Assembly (NCBI GenBank): GCA_031761405.1
Contig: JASEVX010000001.1
Span: forward strand, 202,944,390 to 203,008,389
Length of the DNA: 64,000 nucleotides
DNA from: Serripes groenlandicus
Taxonomy: Eukaryota; Mollusca; Bivalvia; Cardiida; Cardiidae
Reading direction: 5' to 3'
The notes under the pieces were generated by a model. It was not told the origin of the DNA. It was given only the letters and a program-made list of their open reading frames with translations, and did not search any database. This document shows positions 51,917-62,190 of this stretch, piece by piece. Within the stretch, counting starts at the first letter, position 1, and each line of letters begins with the position of its first letter. Both the position numbers and the translations under genes were made by a program.

Positions 51917-53833
51917 ATGGAAGACTCAACTGTCGAAGAGTTTACTTTTAATTTAAATAGGAATAGTTCATCTCAAGACCCAACATCTGACAGTTATGTT
52001 TCTACTATCCTTATACCTCATCTACATGTCAATAATACTGTGTCTAGTGATGAAAGTCTTTTAGAATTCTCTGGTTTCTCTGAAGTGTCATCTCTTTTAA
52101 ATCAAGAAAACAATGTCTTTGACAACTTGGATGGGATTCTATATAACATAACAGTCTCAAACAAGACAATCACAGTAATGTTTACATCCACTGAACTTTT
52201 GAACGATTTTATGGAAGCTCTGGAAAAGGAAATTTCACCTAAATTGAACAGCTCCGGTAATGTCCAATATACAGTGCATGTACAAGGAAAAAGGTGCTTC
52301 ATAAATGTGAAAAGAAACATATCAACTATTGTTTTGACTGGACCGGGTAACATTCTATGGAGAGTAAGTACTTTTAAGAGACTTACAGCCAAGATTTATG
52401 ATCAACAGTTTGGAAATATGGGAAACAGCTGTGTAAATGAACTCACATCAACACCTACTGGGCCAAGACACCTATCAAACAAGACCCCCCAGTTATCTCC
52501 AATTATCGATCAGTCTCAGTGTTCTATTACTCAGTCAGGCAAAGAAGATGCACTGACCTTAATTAGCGCAGAAATCAGTGCACTAAGGGAGGTCTTGATT
52601 TCCATACAGGATCAAATGAAACAAATGACAGGGCAAATTAGTACAACACACCAGAAAATTGACACCCTGATGGAACAATCAATTTATATTCGCCAAGGTG
52701 TTCAAGAAATGTCAGATGAACAGCATAAAGGAGATGGGACCTGTTATGTAACAATTAGCGAAACAGTAGGGGATGAAACTAGGATGACACCAGGAAAAAT
52801 ATCATACAGTGAGGCCGTATCTAGAACACCTGTAAAATCAACTTCAAAAGGAAAACCTACACCAGCCCCCAGAAAGACACTTATCAACCAAAATAAAACA
52901 AAGGAAGATCAACCAAAGAAAGTAAAATCAAATCAGCCAAAATCAAAAAATGGGCACCAAACAATCAAAACCAAAAATGACTTAAAATCAAAATCAGCTG
53001 CCCCAACTACCCCTACAATGAACAATAAAATACTGATTTTGGGTGATTCAATTTTATCGGGTGTCAACCATAAGGGACTTGCTAGAAATGTTGTAGTGCA
53101 ACCTTTCCCAGGTGCCACCGTGGAAACAATTATGAACAAAATTTCAATGTACAACCTTAATCAATTTGAAAGTGTTGTAATTTATGTGGGCGGTAATGAC
53201 GCAGCCAGATCTAGGGACCCCGACATGGAATATTTTGAGGAGAAATATGATCAGCTGATCAAATTCATCAAAATTCAAAACCCAAACTGTTTAATCTACA
53301 TGTGCAATATGTGCCCACGAGGGGATGTAGAAACAAAGCAAACCAATGATGTGATCAAAAGACTCAGCCGATTCCATGGAGTAGTTTACATCAATGCATA
53401 TACTGGGTTTTATGACAAACAAAATACTCTTCGCACATATTTCTACGGTGAACGAGACTGGATACATCTGTCACAGTCAGGAATTAAACGACTATTAGGC
53501 ATCATAAACAGTCAAGTTTTCATTGTGGAAAATTTTGAAAAGTGTGCCTATCCAGCTCCGTCAAAACATGATCCTCGAGGGAGACAACCACAAAGAAAGC
53601 AGCAAATTCATCACCAACATGCAGAGTCACAGACAGTAAACGAGGAGACGTATCGAAGTCAACGTGATCATGATCACACAACAAACATTGAACATAATTC
53701 GTCAGACCGTTGTATGAAATGTGGATTACGAAACCATACAACTGAGGAATGTTGGCACAGAGTGCAAGTGCGTTGTTTTAGTTGTAAATTTTATGGACAT
53801 AAGGACGCAGATTGTTGGAATACTAGTAGGTAG
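51917..53833 (+). CDS. LINE ORF1: SGNH-hydrolase/esterase domain and two CCHC zinc knuckles
   Basis: 638 codons from ATG at 51917 to TAG at 53831-53833. Residues about 210-270 look like a coiled coil. Residues 300-370 are basic and low complexity. An SGNH (GDSL) hydrolase domain follows, with GDS at 376-378, GGND at 425-428 and DWIH at 514-517, supplying the expected Ser, Gly/Asn and Asp/His residues. The C-terminus has two CX2CX4HX4C knuckles starting at Cys599 and Cys620. Such ORF1 proteins bind the LINE RNA and form the RNP; the esterase domain is common in CR1/L2-type ORF1s and its role is unclear. The stop is a single UAG followed by an open frame in the same phase, which runs straight into ORF2. 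Confidence 0.9.
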   Translation: MEDSTVEEFTFNLNRNSSSQDPTSDSYVSTILIPHLHVNNTVSSDESLLEFSGFSEVSSLLNQENNVFDNLDGILYNITVSNKTITVMFTSTELLNDFMEALEKEISPKLNSSGNVQYTVHVQGKRCFINVKRNISTIVLTGPGNILWRVSTFKRLTAKIYDQQFGNMGNSCVNELTSTPTGPRHLSNKTPQLSPIIDQSQCSITQSGKEDALTLISAEISALREVLISIQDQMKQMTGQISTTHQKIDTLMEQSIYIRQGVQEMSDEQHKGDGTCYVTISETVGDETRMTPGKISYSEAVSRTPVKSTSKGKPTPAPRKTLINQNKTKEDQPKKVKSNQPKSKNGHQTIKTKNDLKSKSAAPTTPTMNNKILILGDSILSGVNHKGLARNVVVQPFPGATVETIMNKISMYNLNQFESVVIYVGGNDAARSRDPDMEYFEEKYDQLIKFIKIQNPNCLIYMCNMCPRGDVETKQTNDVIKRLSRFHGVVYINAYTGFYDKQNTLRTYFYGERDWIHLSQSGIKRLLGIINSQVFIVENFEKCAYPAPSKHDPRGRQPQRKQQIHHQHAESQTVNEETYRSQRDHDHTTNIEHNSSDRCMKCGLRNHTTEECWHRVQVRCFSCKFYGHKDADCWNTSR

Positions 53834-56800
53834 GAAGTAGGCAAATATGCCAAAAACAAAATCTTTTGTGAGGAAAATATCTTGACTTATTGTTTTAACA
53901 AATATGACTTTCTTGAACATTTATGTGAAATTTGTAATGAAATTCAGTGTCATTGTATTACTTCCAAAACACTTTCAAATAATTATGATAACTCGGAACA
54001 AACAATGAGCTTAAGAAGTGATACATGTAACACAATTAATCTTTCCTCAGGTGTATCATACACAGATAATGGAGTATGCAATGACCAGTACAATGTTTCT
54101 ACCGTATATGGAAGTATAAATGACGACAGTTTATATAATGATATAACTTTTAATGGTATTTTGTCTGATTGGCATGCTGATATTGTGCATGACTTAAACA
54201 TGAATTCATTATATAATAATGTAACAGTATCTGCAGATAATACATGTATACATAATTTAAATAATAATTCTTCCACATGTGCCCAAAATTTAGTGGATTT
54301 AGGGTTGAAATCAAAAGGGTTTCGAATTGGTCATATAAATATACAGAGTATTCATAATAAAATAGATCAAATTGATCTAATGTTAAATCATTCGAATAAC
54401 GATGTTCATGTGTTTGGACTAAGTGAAACTAAATTAAAACATTTTCATGCTGACAGTGCTTTTCAACTTGAAAATTACCAATTTTTTAGAAGAGATAGGG
54501 TTATAACAAATGAGAGAAAGGAGGAAGGAGGTGGTATCCTTGTTTATTGTAAAAATGAGATTAATTGTAAAAGACGGAGCGATTTAGAAGTCAAGGAAAT
54601 TGAGTGCTTATGGCTTGAAATATTCCCGAAAAATTCTAAAAGTTTCCTTATTGGCAATATTTACAGAAATCCAAATGAAGCAGTAGTTTGGAATGAAATT
54701 TTCGAAAATCATCTTGAAAATATTTTGAAAGAACAGAAAGAACTTTACCTCCTTGGAGATTTTAATAGAGATTTGCTTAATTTACAAACAAAAACTGCAT
54801 GGTTAGAATACATGGAACCTTTTGGCCTTTCTCAAAATGTTAATGTAGCTACAAGGAAAACTTCAGTATCTACAACTTTAATAGATCATATATATTGTAA
54901 TGTTAATGTTAATATAAAGTCAGTAGATGTCCCACAAATAGGACTTAGTGACCATTTTCCTGTATTTCTAACTCGTAAGCCAAACTGCTATGCCCCCAAA
55001 AAATCACATTATACAATTTCATACAGATCTTTTAAAAATTTCAATGAAGAAAAATTCATAGGTGACCTGCAGTCTGCACCATGGGATACAATTAAAACTT
55101 TCGAAGATTTAAATGAAATTGTCGATACATGGTATTCTATGTTTTTAAAAATAGTTGATTCACACATTCCAATTCGACAGCATAGGGTTAAAAATAAACA
55201 GCAGCCAAAATGGATTACGCCTGAAATAATAGATTCTATTAAAACACGCGACAGATATAAAGCTTTAAATAATGAAACAGATTATAAGAAAATGAGAAAT
55301 AAAGTTACTAATCTAATTAAAGAGTCAAAAAAATCCAAATATGAAGAATTTTTAACTGAAAATAAAAACAAACCTAGCACTGTTTGGAAATTGTTTAAAG
55401 AACTAAATGTTAGTAAACGAAAGAGCAGCACTAACATTTCACACTTAAAAATTGGTGAAAATGACATTGAATACGCAAAGGATATAGCAAACGAGTTTAA
55501 TGATTTTTTTGTGTCTGTAGCTTCCAAACTAAAAGAACCAGTTCAAACTTCAAATTTTGACAAACTAAAAACTTTTTGTGAAGAGAAGTTACCTGAAAAT
55601 ACACTATTTAATATTCCAGAAATTTCAGTTGATCAAGTATTGAAATTTCTTGTAAATATAGATGTTACTAAGTCTACCGGTTTGGATAATATTGGACCAC
55701 GTTTACTTAAACTTTCAGCTTATTATATAGCAGATAGCATAACATTTATTTGCAATAAAAGCGTAAAAGAATCCATATTTCCAGATAAATGGAAAGAGGG
55801 CAAAGTTACACCCTTGCATAAAAATGGGGCCAAGGATGATATAAACAACTACCGACCCATTTCTGTGCTACCAGTTATATCAAAATTATTAGAAAAGCAT
55901 GTCCATGATTCTTTAATGGATTATCTTTCTTTTTTCAAATTACTTCACAAAACTCAATCGGGCTTTCGACCAGCTCACTCCTGTGAAACTGCATTAGTGC
56001 GAATGATCAGCAAATGGCTAGAAGCTATTAATGAAGGTTCTTTAATAGGTGTAGTGATGGTTGATTTTCGAAAAGCATTCGATTTAGTTGACCATGAAAT
56101 TCTTTTGGAAAAGTTAAAAGTCTATAAATTTTCGGACAACTCATTAGCATGGTTGTCCTCTTATTTACAAAATCGAAAACAAAAAGTGTCCCTCAACAAT
56201 GTATTGTCCAATGATCAAATAGTGACTGATGGTGTACCTCAAGGTTCAATACTGGGCCCTCTTTTATTTCTTCTATTTATTAATGATTTACCACTTTACA
56301 CAAATAATACTGAGACCGATTTGTATGCAGATGACACAACATTGTATCATATAAATAATACACTGTCATCTATTGAAAATAATTTGCAAACTGCACTTAG
56401 ATCATTATCAGACTGGTGTAAGTCAAACGGAATGTTAATAAATACCTCAAAAACAAAAGTAATGCTTATTACTACACATCAGAAACGTGCTTCATTAAAT
56501 ATTACAGAAATAAACTTGCATCCTAATGGTGAAAATCTAAGCATGATCTCTAAAGATAAAGTACTTGGTATAGTTATTGACAACAACTTAACATGGAAAA
56601 ATCACATAGAACATATATGTCGTAAAATTTCATCTAATATTTGGCTTTTGTCTAGAATAAAGCAATACCTAAGTCTTGAGCATAGAATTCAATTCTACAA
56701 AGCTTACATTCAGCCGCATATAGATTATTGCAATGTTATATGGGGTGGGACATGTCAATCAAATTTAAATAGACTATTTCGACTTCAAAAACGGACGGTC

Positions 56801-57163
56801 AAAATTATTCTAGATTACAATGTTGACAACTCATTTGAAAGTATGCAAGATTTAAAAATATTTACAATTTTTGACAGAATATATCTTAGAAAAGCAAAAT
56901 TTATGTATAAAATATCAAAATCAAAGACTCCATCATATATTAATGAAATGTTTAACCTCCGACAAGTAAATGAAAATACAACTATAACACGGTCATGCTC
57001 TACAAACAGTTTTTTAATACCTAAACCCAACAAAGAAATATTCAAACAAAGTTTAACATACTCTGGACCAATAATTTGGAATAATTTACCTATTAATATT
57101 AAAGAAAAAAGTTCAACAAGGGCATTTCAATGCAATCTAATTAAATTGATGAAAAATGTTTAA
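53834..57163 (+). CDS. LINE ORF2: APE endonuclease plus reverse transcriptase
   Basis: Open in the ORF1 frame from just after the ORF1 stop to TAA at 57163. No ATG occurs until 54005, and the conserved Cys-rich N-terminus (CEICNEIQCHC) lies before it. Numbering from 53882, endonuclease motifs are HINIQS (Asn153), SETK (Glu182), GDFNRD (292-297), TLIDHIY (332-338) and SDH (356-358). Reverse transcriptase motifs are NYRPIS (656), SGFRP (693), VDFRKAFD (727), GVPQGSILGP (784) and the YADD active site (815-818). All the core catalytic residues are present and there is no frameshift. The protein nicks target DNA and copies the RNA in place. The start is unresolved: read-through of the UAG, a non-AUG start, or reinitiation. 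Confidence 0.9.
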   Translation, partial: EVGKYAKNKIFCEENILTYCFNKYDFLEHLCEICNEIQCHCITSKTLSNNYDNSEQTMSLRSDTCNTINLSSGVSYTDNGVCNDQYNVSTVYGSINDDSLYNDITFNGILSDWHADIVHDLNMNSLYNNVTVSADNTCIHNLNNNSSTCAQNLVDLGLKSKGFRIGHINIQSIHNKIDQIDLMLNHSNNDVHVFGLSETKLKHFHADSAFQLENYQFFRRDRVITNERKEEGGGILVYCKNEINCKRRSDLEVKEIECLWLEIFPKNSKSFLIGNIYRNPNEAVVWNEIFENHLENILKEQKELYLLGDFNRDLLNLQTKTAWLEYMEPFGLSQNVNVATRKTSVSTTLIDHIYCNVNVNIKSVDVPQIGLSDHFPVFLTRKPNCYAPKKSHYTISYRSFKNFNEEKFIGDLQSAPWDTIKTFEDLNEIVDTWYSMFLKIVDSHIPIRQHRVKNKQQPKWITPEIIDSIKTRDRYKALNNETDYKKMRNKVTNLIKESKKSKYEEFLTENKNKPSTVWKLFKELNVSKRKSSTNISHLKIGENDIEYAKDIANEFNDFFVSVASKLKEPVQTSNFDKLKTFCEEKLPENTLFNIPEISVDQVLKFLVNIDVTKSTGLDNIGPRLLKLSAYYIADSITFICNKSVKESIFPDKWKEGKVTPLHKNGAKDDINNYRPISVLPVISKLLEKHVHDSLMDYLSFFKLLHKTQSGFRPAHSCETALVRMISKWLEAINEGSLIGVVMVDFRKAFDLVDHEILLEKLKVYKFSDNSLAWLSSYLQNRKQKVSLNNVLSNDQIVTDGVPQGSILGPLLFLLFINDLPLYTNNTETDLYADDTTLYHINNTLSSIENNLQTALRSLSDWCKSNGMLINTSKTKVMLITTHQKRASLNITEINLHPNGENLSMISKDKVLGIVIDNNLTWKNHIEHICRKISSNIWLLSRIKQYLSLEHRIQFYKAYIQPHIDYCNVIWGGTCQSNLNRLFRLQKRTVKIILDYNVDNSFESMQDLKIFTIFDRIYLRKAKFMYKISKSKTPSYINEMFNLRQVNENTTITRSCSTNSFLIPKPNKEIFKQSLTYSGPIIWNNLPINIKEKSSTRAFQCNLIKLMKNV

Positions 57164-57435
57164 ATTGTTTTTTAACTTAAAATGGGCTTTATTGTTTCTG
57201 TATATATGTATTGTTGTTGCTACATATCACTTTCAGTTGCAGTATAGTACTAGTGTATATGTGGGTAAAGTGAGTGATATATTTTAATTGATGTTGATGT
57301 TCTTGATTTACTATGTTATGTACATCTACAGTCATTTGACATTTTCATATGTATTTTTGTTGTATATAATGTAAATAATAGAGGGCCATGTGGAAGATTA
57401 GTTTTTAACTAAATATGTCACCCTCTTTAAATAAA

Positions 57436-57468
57436 GTCTCTTATCTTATCTTATCTTATCTTATATTC
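57436..57468 (+). repeat. LINE 3-prime (TCTTA)n tail
   Basis: About five TCTTA units directly after AATAAAG, at the junction with the host pearl core. A short tandem repeat as the 3-prime terminus is typical of target-primed integration by CR1/L2-like LINEs. Confidence 0.85.
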
Positions 57469-58842
57469 CTACATGGACTAGATATCATTAAGACAACATA
57501 CTGACAAAGTTTCAACTTGCTCAAAGTAAAAATGCGGCCTCCGGAGTTTGAACAATATTTTCCTTTATTGACCTAGTTTCTGATCCAATATGACCCATAT
57601 TCGAACTTGACCTAGATATAATTCAGACAAACATTCTGACCAAATTTCAAGCTGCTGAAGCAAAAAATGTGGCATCCAAAGTGTTCACAAGATTTTCCTT
57701 CAATTTGATCTAGTGACCTAGTTTTTGACCCGGCATGACCCATATTCGAACTTGGCCTAAATATCATTCAGCTCAACATTCTGAACAAATTTCAAGCCGC
57801 TGAAGCAAAACATGCGGCTTCTACAGAATTAACAAGATTTTCCCTTAATTTGGCCTTGTGACCTAGTTTCTAATCCAATATGGCCCATATTTAAACTTGA
57901 CCTAGATATCTTTAAGACAAACATTCTGACAAAATTTCAAGCTGCTGAAGCAAAAAATGAGGCATCCAAAGTGTTAACAAGATTTTCCTTCAATTTGGCC
58001 TAGTGATCTAGTTTTTGACCCGGCATGACCCATATTCGAACTTGGCCTAGATATCATTCAGCTCAACATTCTGAACAAATTTGCTGAAGCAAAATATGCA
58101 GCTTCTACAGAGTTAACAAGATTTTCCCTCAATTTGGCCTAGTGACCTAGTTTCTGACCCAATATGACCCATATTTGAACTTGACCTAGATATCTTTAAG
58201 ACAAACATTCTGACCAAATTTCAAGTTGCTGAAGCAAAAAATGCGGCATCCAAAGTGTTAACAAGATTTTCCTTCAATTTGATCTAGTGACCTAGTTTTT
58301 GACCCGGCATAACCCATATTCGAATTTGACATAGATATTTTTAAGACAAACATTCTGACAAAATTTCAAACTGCTTAAGCAAAAATTGCGGCCTCTGGAG
58401 TGTTAACAAGATTTTCCTTCAATTTGGCCTAGTGACCTACTTCTTGACCCGACGTGACCCATGTTCGAACTTGACCTACATATCATTAAGACAAACATTC
58501 TGATAAAGTTTAAACATGCTCAAGTTGAAAATGTGGCCTCTAGAGTGTTAACAAGATTTCGCTTCAATTTGACCTAGTGACCTCGTTTTTGACCTCATAT
58601 GGCCCAGTTTCGAACTTGTCCAAGATTTTATGGAGATGAACGTTCTGATAAACTTTCATGAAGATTGGATGCAAAATGTAGCCTGTAGAGTGTTAACAAG
58701 CTCAAATGTTGACGACGCACGACGGACGGACGCCGGACAAAATGTGATCCCAATAGCTCACCTTGCACTTCGTGCATAGGTGAGCTAAAAAGCCATCTGC
58801 TGCAGAGGCATCAGAAAGCGTCTATAAGTGGGAAAGGGTTAA

Positions 58843-59420
58843 ATGAATCTATTCCCATCAAAGCTGCATTTTATTTCGATGTATTTGTCAAGCTTTCCAT
58901 ATTGAAGTGTCCATAGCCAATTTAAGAAATAGCAATATATAAATGTTCAGTTGATCTGGCTATACTGCTAGCACAGGCTTCCCAAATGGTTTCTTAAGCT
59001 TGAATCTTTAGCACAATTACTTCTTAAACTAATTAGGGAATAGTAAAGATAAGAAGGCTGATCTTGGTCTACACTAGTTGCAATTGCCCTGTTGCTGTGT
59101 TTCTAGTAGACTGGCAACAGTCCTTATGGTTATTTTTCAATGTTACAATGGGGGAGAACTCTAATAGACAAAATATGCATTACTCTGATTATCGTCCTTA
59201 GGACTTGACCATAAGCTATGTTTCAGACACCAGTTGAAATGCAGCATATAATAATAAACATAGAGCCTTGTGCCAGGCTATGTTTCTAGAAGCAATGTGT
59301 ATATTGAATTCAGTAACAGATCCGTCTTCAATATCCCATGGCAGTTTGGTAACTGATTGACACTAGACATTTTTATAGATATATTCACACTAAGATATAT
59401 ATATTCTTAATGGATATTTG
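58843..59420. other. AT-rich stretch without recognised features
   Basis: No open frame, repeat or structured element recognised on either strand. Confidence 0.45.
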
Positions 59421-59770
59421 GCCTCATCTCCCACAAACAAACAAAAACTCCAGCACTCGACTTTGTAAACAAATAGGCAAAAATATTGAAAATCTCCATA
59501 ATGAAAATATTATAATTAAACAGATTTGTAAACATTACGGCAGAAGGAGAAATTGCTGATCATGATTGAGCAATTTCTTCTTTTGCCTTGATATTTTTCA
59601 TAAGTTTAATTGTCTCTGCAGCTGCTCAGATGCGTCAAGTGGGAAAGGGTTAAGCTTTTCTCACATATAGAGGCTTTCCCAAAACGAGCAAATTTCTCCT
59701 TTTGCCAGTGTTTTCCATTTTATTCAAGTATTATACCATTATTTATAGAGATGTTTCACATATGGGAGCA
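59421..59770. mobile_element. MITE-A copy plus fragment sharing TTAA
   Basis: Copy about 59421-59653 (CTCCCACAAACAAAC...GTGGGAAAGGGTTAA). A second starts in the same TTAA (59650) with GCTTTTCTCACATATAG and fades near 59770. Confidence 0.75.
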
Positions 59771-60147
59771 GAAAAGTGAGTTTGATTAATGTTTAATAGA
59801 GGGACATCAAAGGTATATGTTTCTGTGAATTTATTTTAAAATTAGTCCATTGGTTTAGGAGGAGAAGTTGTTTGAAAGACAATGTGTACAGACAGACTGA
59901 CAGATGTTGTACATGTGAGTGAAAATATTTAAGAGCAAAAAAATATAACAATTCCATATCTATTATAATTTATAGATCCGTTATATCAAAATTGTTAGTA
60001 ACCCCCCCCCCGACTCAGGATATAAATATAAAACGCCAGGTTCCAAATCCCCCAAGCAATATAACTGCCCGGCCAGGGTGGCTTCTTCTACATCTATCAG
60101 GAATAATAGGAAAATATTAATTTTACCAGTTGTTCCTACTTCCCTGC

Positions 60148-60345
60148 TTAACCCTTTCTCACACACAACATATGTGCAGCAGCAGATTACTGAGAAATTA
60201 TCTGGGCAAAATAAAAAGAAATCTCTTTGAACAAGTGGTAATTATTATTGTACAGGAGATATTGCAGTTTCTCTATTTGCCATAATGTTTTCAACAGAAC
60301 AACTTCTGCAGATGCGTCAAAATATGTGTTACGATTTATAGATCT
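60148..60345 (+). mobile_element. MITE-A, right end lost
   Basis: TTAACCCTTTCTCACACAC, GCAGCAGCAGATTAC, a weak centre, then CTTCTGCAGATGCGTCAAAATATG without the GGGAAAGGG tip. Confidence 0.7.
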
Positions 60346-60550
60346 GCTATAACCTCAAGGACTGATGAGGTAAAGTTAATTATTTTTTCTTGGACCACAT
60401 GTTTACCAGATCCCTACCCAATAATCTTTATTAATCCCCTGACAGAATTTTTCGCACAAAAATTGACATTGATCATGAAAGGCCGGACCTAATATATGAT
60501 CCCGAGTTCTGGATAAGGGGCAGCGTGAAGCCTTAATCAATGTTGATTAA

Positions 60551-60784
60551 TTAACCATTTTCCTCACAAAGACGCTTTCTGAAGCCTCTGCAGCAGACAG
60601 CTTTTTGAAAACATGGCAACAAAAGAAGAAATTGCTCAATACGAGCAATTTCACATTTTGTCACCATGTTTTCAACTCTATTCAATTATTGTTCTTTTAT
60701 TTTTAAAGGGATTTTCTGTGCTTTTGCCTAGACATTTTCAAAGTGACGTATGCTGCAGATGTGTTGTATGTGGGAAAGGGTTAA
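60551..60784 (-). mobile_element. MITE-A, near intact
   Basis: TTAA-CCATTTTCC at left, GTGGGAAAGGG-TTAA at right, and hairpin GAAATTGCTCAATACGAGCAATTTC. Confidence 0.88.
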
Positions 60785-60825
60785 TCCTGTTTTGACTCTT
60801 AAACCCTATGTTGTGGATACTCAAA

Positions 60826-60965
60826 AGAATGGTGGAAGACAGTGGTGCAGAGGTAGAGCGTCGGCCTCTTGTTCCAAAGGTCTCAGGTTCGAATCCTATG
60901 ATGAGCGGGTTCTAGCTAGCTACCTCTGGGTTAAATTTCTTCCACACAAACCGCGCGAGTACTGG
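60826..60965 (+). mobile_element. tRNA-derived SINE head
   Basis: GACAGTGGTGCAGAGGTAGAGCG, GGTTCGAATCCTATGATGAGCGGG, CAAACCGCGCGAGTACTGG. Foldback element E follows. Confidence 0.7.
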
Positions 60966-60974
60966 TTATAAAAT

Positions 60975-61206
60975 AACACTCAATTTTCAAGCTTTCGGCC
61001 TGATAGCCTTCTTCAGGAACTTTAAATTTGATTACTTCAAAAGCATGTATGGTTTCTAGTTCAATACTTAAAGTATACTTTTAATATTGAACTAGAAACC
61101 ATACACTATTGCTTTTGAAGTAATCAAATTTAAACTTCCTGAAGAAAATCAAATTTTAAACTTCCTGAAGAAGGCCGTCAGGCCGAAAGCTTAAAAATTA
61201 AGTGTT
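60975..61206. mobile_element. Foldback element E
   Basis: Long imperfect inverted repeat. Left arm CAAGCTTTCGGCCTGATAGC, CTTCTTCAGGAA, TAAATTTGATTACTTCAAAAGC. Right arm repeats these in reverse and duplicates CAAATTT(T)AAACTTCCTGAAGAA. The centre is near AGTATAC. It lies at the end of the SINE at 60826. Confidence 0.8.
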
Positions 61207-61309
61207 ATTTTATGGCATATATTTAGTTTTAGACCCCTAGTGGTCATATAATAATAATCAATATTTTGTACTCACTCAATCTCATTATACCTAATTTTTG
61301 TAGATTATT

Positions 61310-62090
61310 TTCAAAGTCGCCTGCTTTAAATTTGTCATTTACATGTGGGAAAGTTTATATTTATTATATTTTGGTATTTTGATCTAATCATTGGAAATAT
61401 ATAAGCAACCTACAAGTAGAAGAGATACTTCAATAGATTATCATTCTCTCTACCAAACTTCAGTTAAACCAATATATATAATCATCTAAAATAACCTTTC
61501 TGGTTTCATCCCAGATTTGTATATTGGTAACCTTTTGGTACTTTGATCCAATTATTGGAAATGGTCAAGTTACAAGTGGAAAAGATACTTCTGTAAATAT
61601 CAATCTCCCAAACGTCATTCTAATGATTTTATACCCTTCTGATTTCATCCCAGATTTGTTCTTCAATATATATTATTAACCTTTTGTTAACAACTTTCAT
61701 CTAACTGTAATTGTTTGACCCAAAACTCCTCCCACATACAACATTTAATCTGCCTCAGACGACTTTTGAAACATGTGGACAAAAATATAGAAAATCCCTA
61801 TAAATGAGAGTTACATAATATTTACTGAAAAATAATTGAAAAACTTGTGGCAAAAGGAGAATTTGCTTGTTTTGAGCAATTTCTTCTTTTAAGTCACAAT
61901 GTTTTGAAAAAGCCATCTGCTGCAGGGACATTAGAAAGTGTCTAGTATGACGGAAAGATTCTCTATTAGAGACAATCTTATCAAAAGTCAACAGTGCAGT
62001 TGTATCATTGCCACAATGTTTTCAAAAGTTTCTACATCTGCTGCAAATGTGTGTAAAACGCGTCTGAATGTGGGAAATAGTTTAAACAAC
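61310..62090. mobile_element. MITE-A fragments and one near-complete copy
   Basis: Right-end fragment at 61310-61365. Near-complete copy about 61722-61962 (TCCTCCCACATACAAC...CATCTGCTGCAGGGAC). Another right-end fragment at about 62010-62085 (CATCTGCTGCAAATGTG, GTGGGAAATAGTTTAA). Confidence 0.65.
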
Positions 62091-62190
62091 AATGTATACA
62101 GCCTTTAACATGTAACCATGCAAAGTCTTCTCTGTACTTTGTAATTTAGAGCCTAAATGCTGTTTTAGTATTATGTCTATAGCCACAATA

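Larger units (their letters stand above)
51470..57472 (+). mobile_element. Near full-length two-ORF non-LTR retrotransposon (CR1/L2-like)
   Basis: A LINE with about 440 bp of 5-prime UTR, ORF1 (51917-53833), ORF2 (to 57163), a roughly 270-bp 3-prime UTR with AATAAAG, and a terminal tandem TCTTA tail (57440-57466). A simple-repeat tail rather than poly(A), an SGNH-hydrolase domain in ORF1 and an APE endonuclease in ORF2 fit the CR1/L2/Rex1-like superfamily; the exact clade needs a tree. It is inserted in the tandem core of a pearl-like element: the core reads ...gatatgattc on the left and resumes with atattcctac on the right. The 5-prime boundary is approximate. Both ORFs are uninterrupted, so the copy is young and may be competent. 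It is antisense to the LNX gene. Confidence 0.9.
51309..58790 (+). mobile_element. Pearl-like element split by the LINE and nested in a MITE
   Basis: Head ACAAGAGGGCCATGATGGCCCT with GCTCACC at 51309. Tail with a TTGCACTTCGTGCATAGG hairpin and TGAGCTAAAAA ending at 58790. The 3-prime part (57473-58690) has about eight tandem units of roughly 165 bp, followed by GACGGACGGACG. The head's GCTCACC and the tail's GGTGAGC form subterminal inverted repeats. Tandem core, ACGG-type microsatellite and hairpin tail match the bivalve pearl elements, which are proposed Helentron-related non-autonomous elements. The insertion split a MITE-A between 'gttttca' and 'aaaaagcc', with no target duplication beyond A residues. 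Confidence 0.8.
51130..58842 (+). mobile_element. MITE-A copy split by a 7.5-kb nested insertion
   Basis: Left part 51130-51308 (decayed TTAGCTTTTTCCC end, CTGCAGCAG, hairpin GAGAAATTGCTC/GAGCAATTTCTTC). Right part 58791-58842 (CTGCTGCAGAGGC...GTGGGAAAGGGTTAA). Joined, the two make one ordinary MITE-A, so this is the oldest layer of the triple nest. Confidence 0.85.

Noticed and set aside
59981..60166. 61-codon minus-strand frame with an acceptor-like stretch
   Set aside because: No homology, a poly-C tract inside, no phase partner; it may include old SINE sequence.
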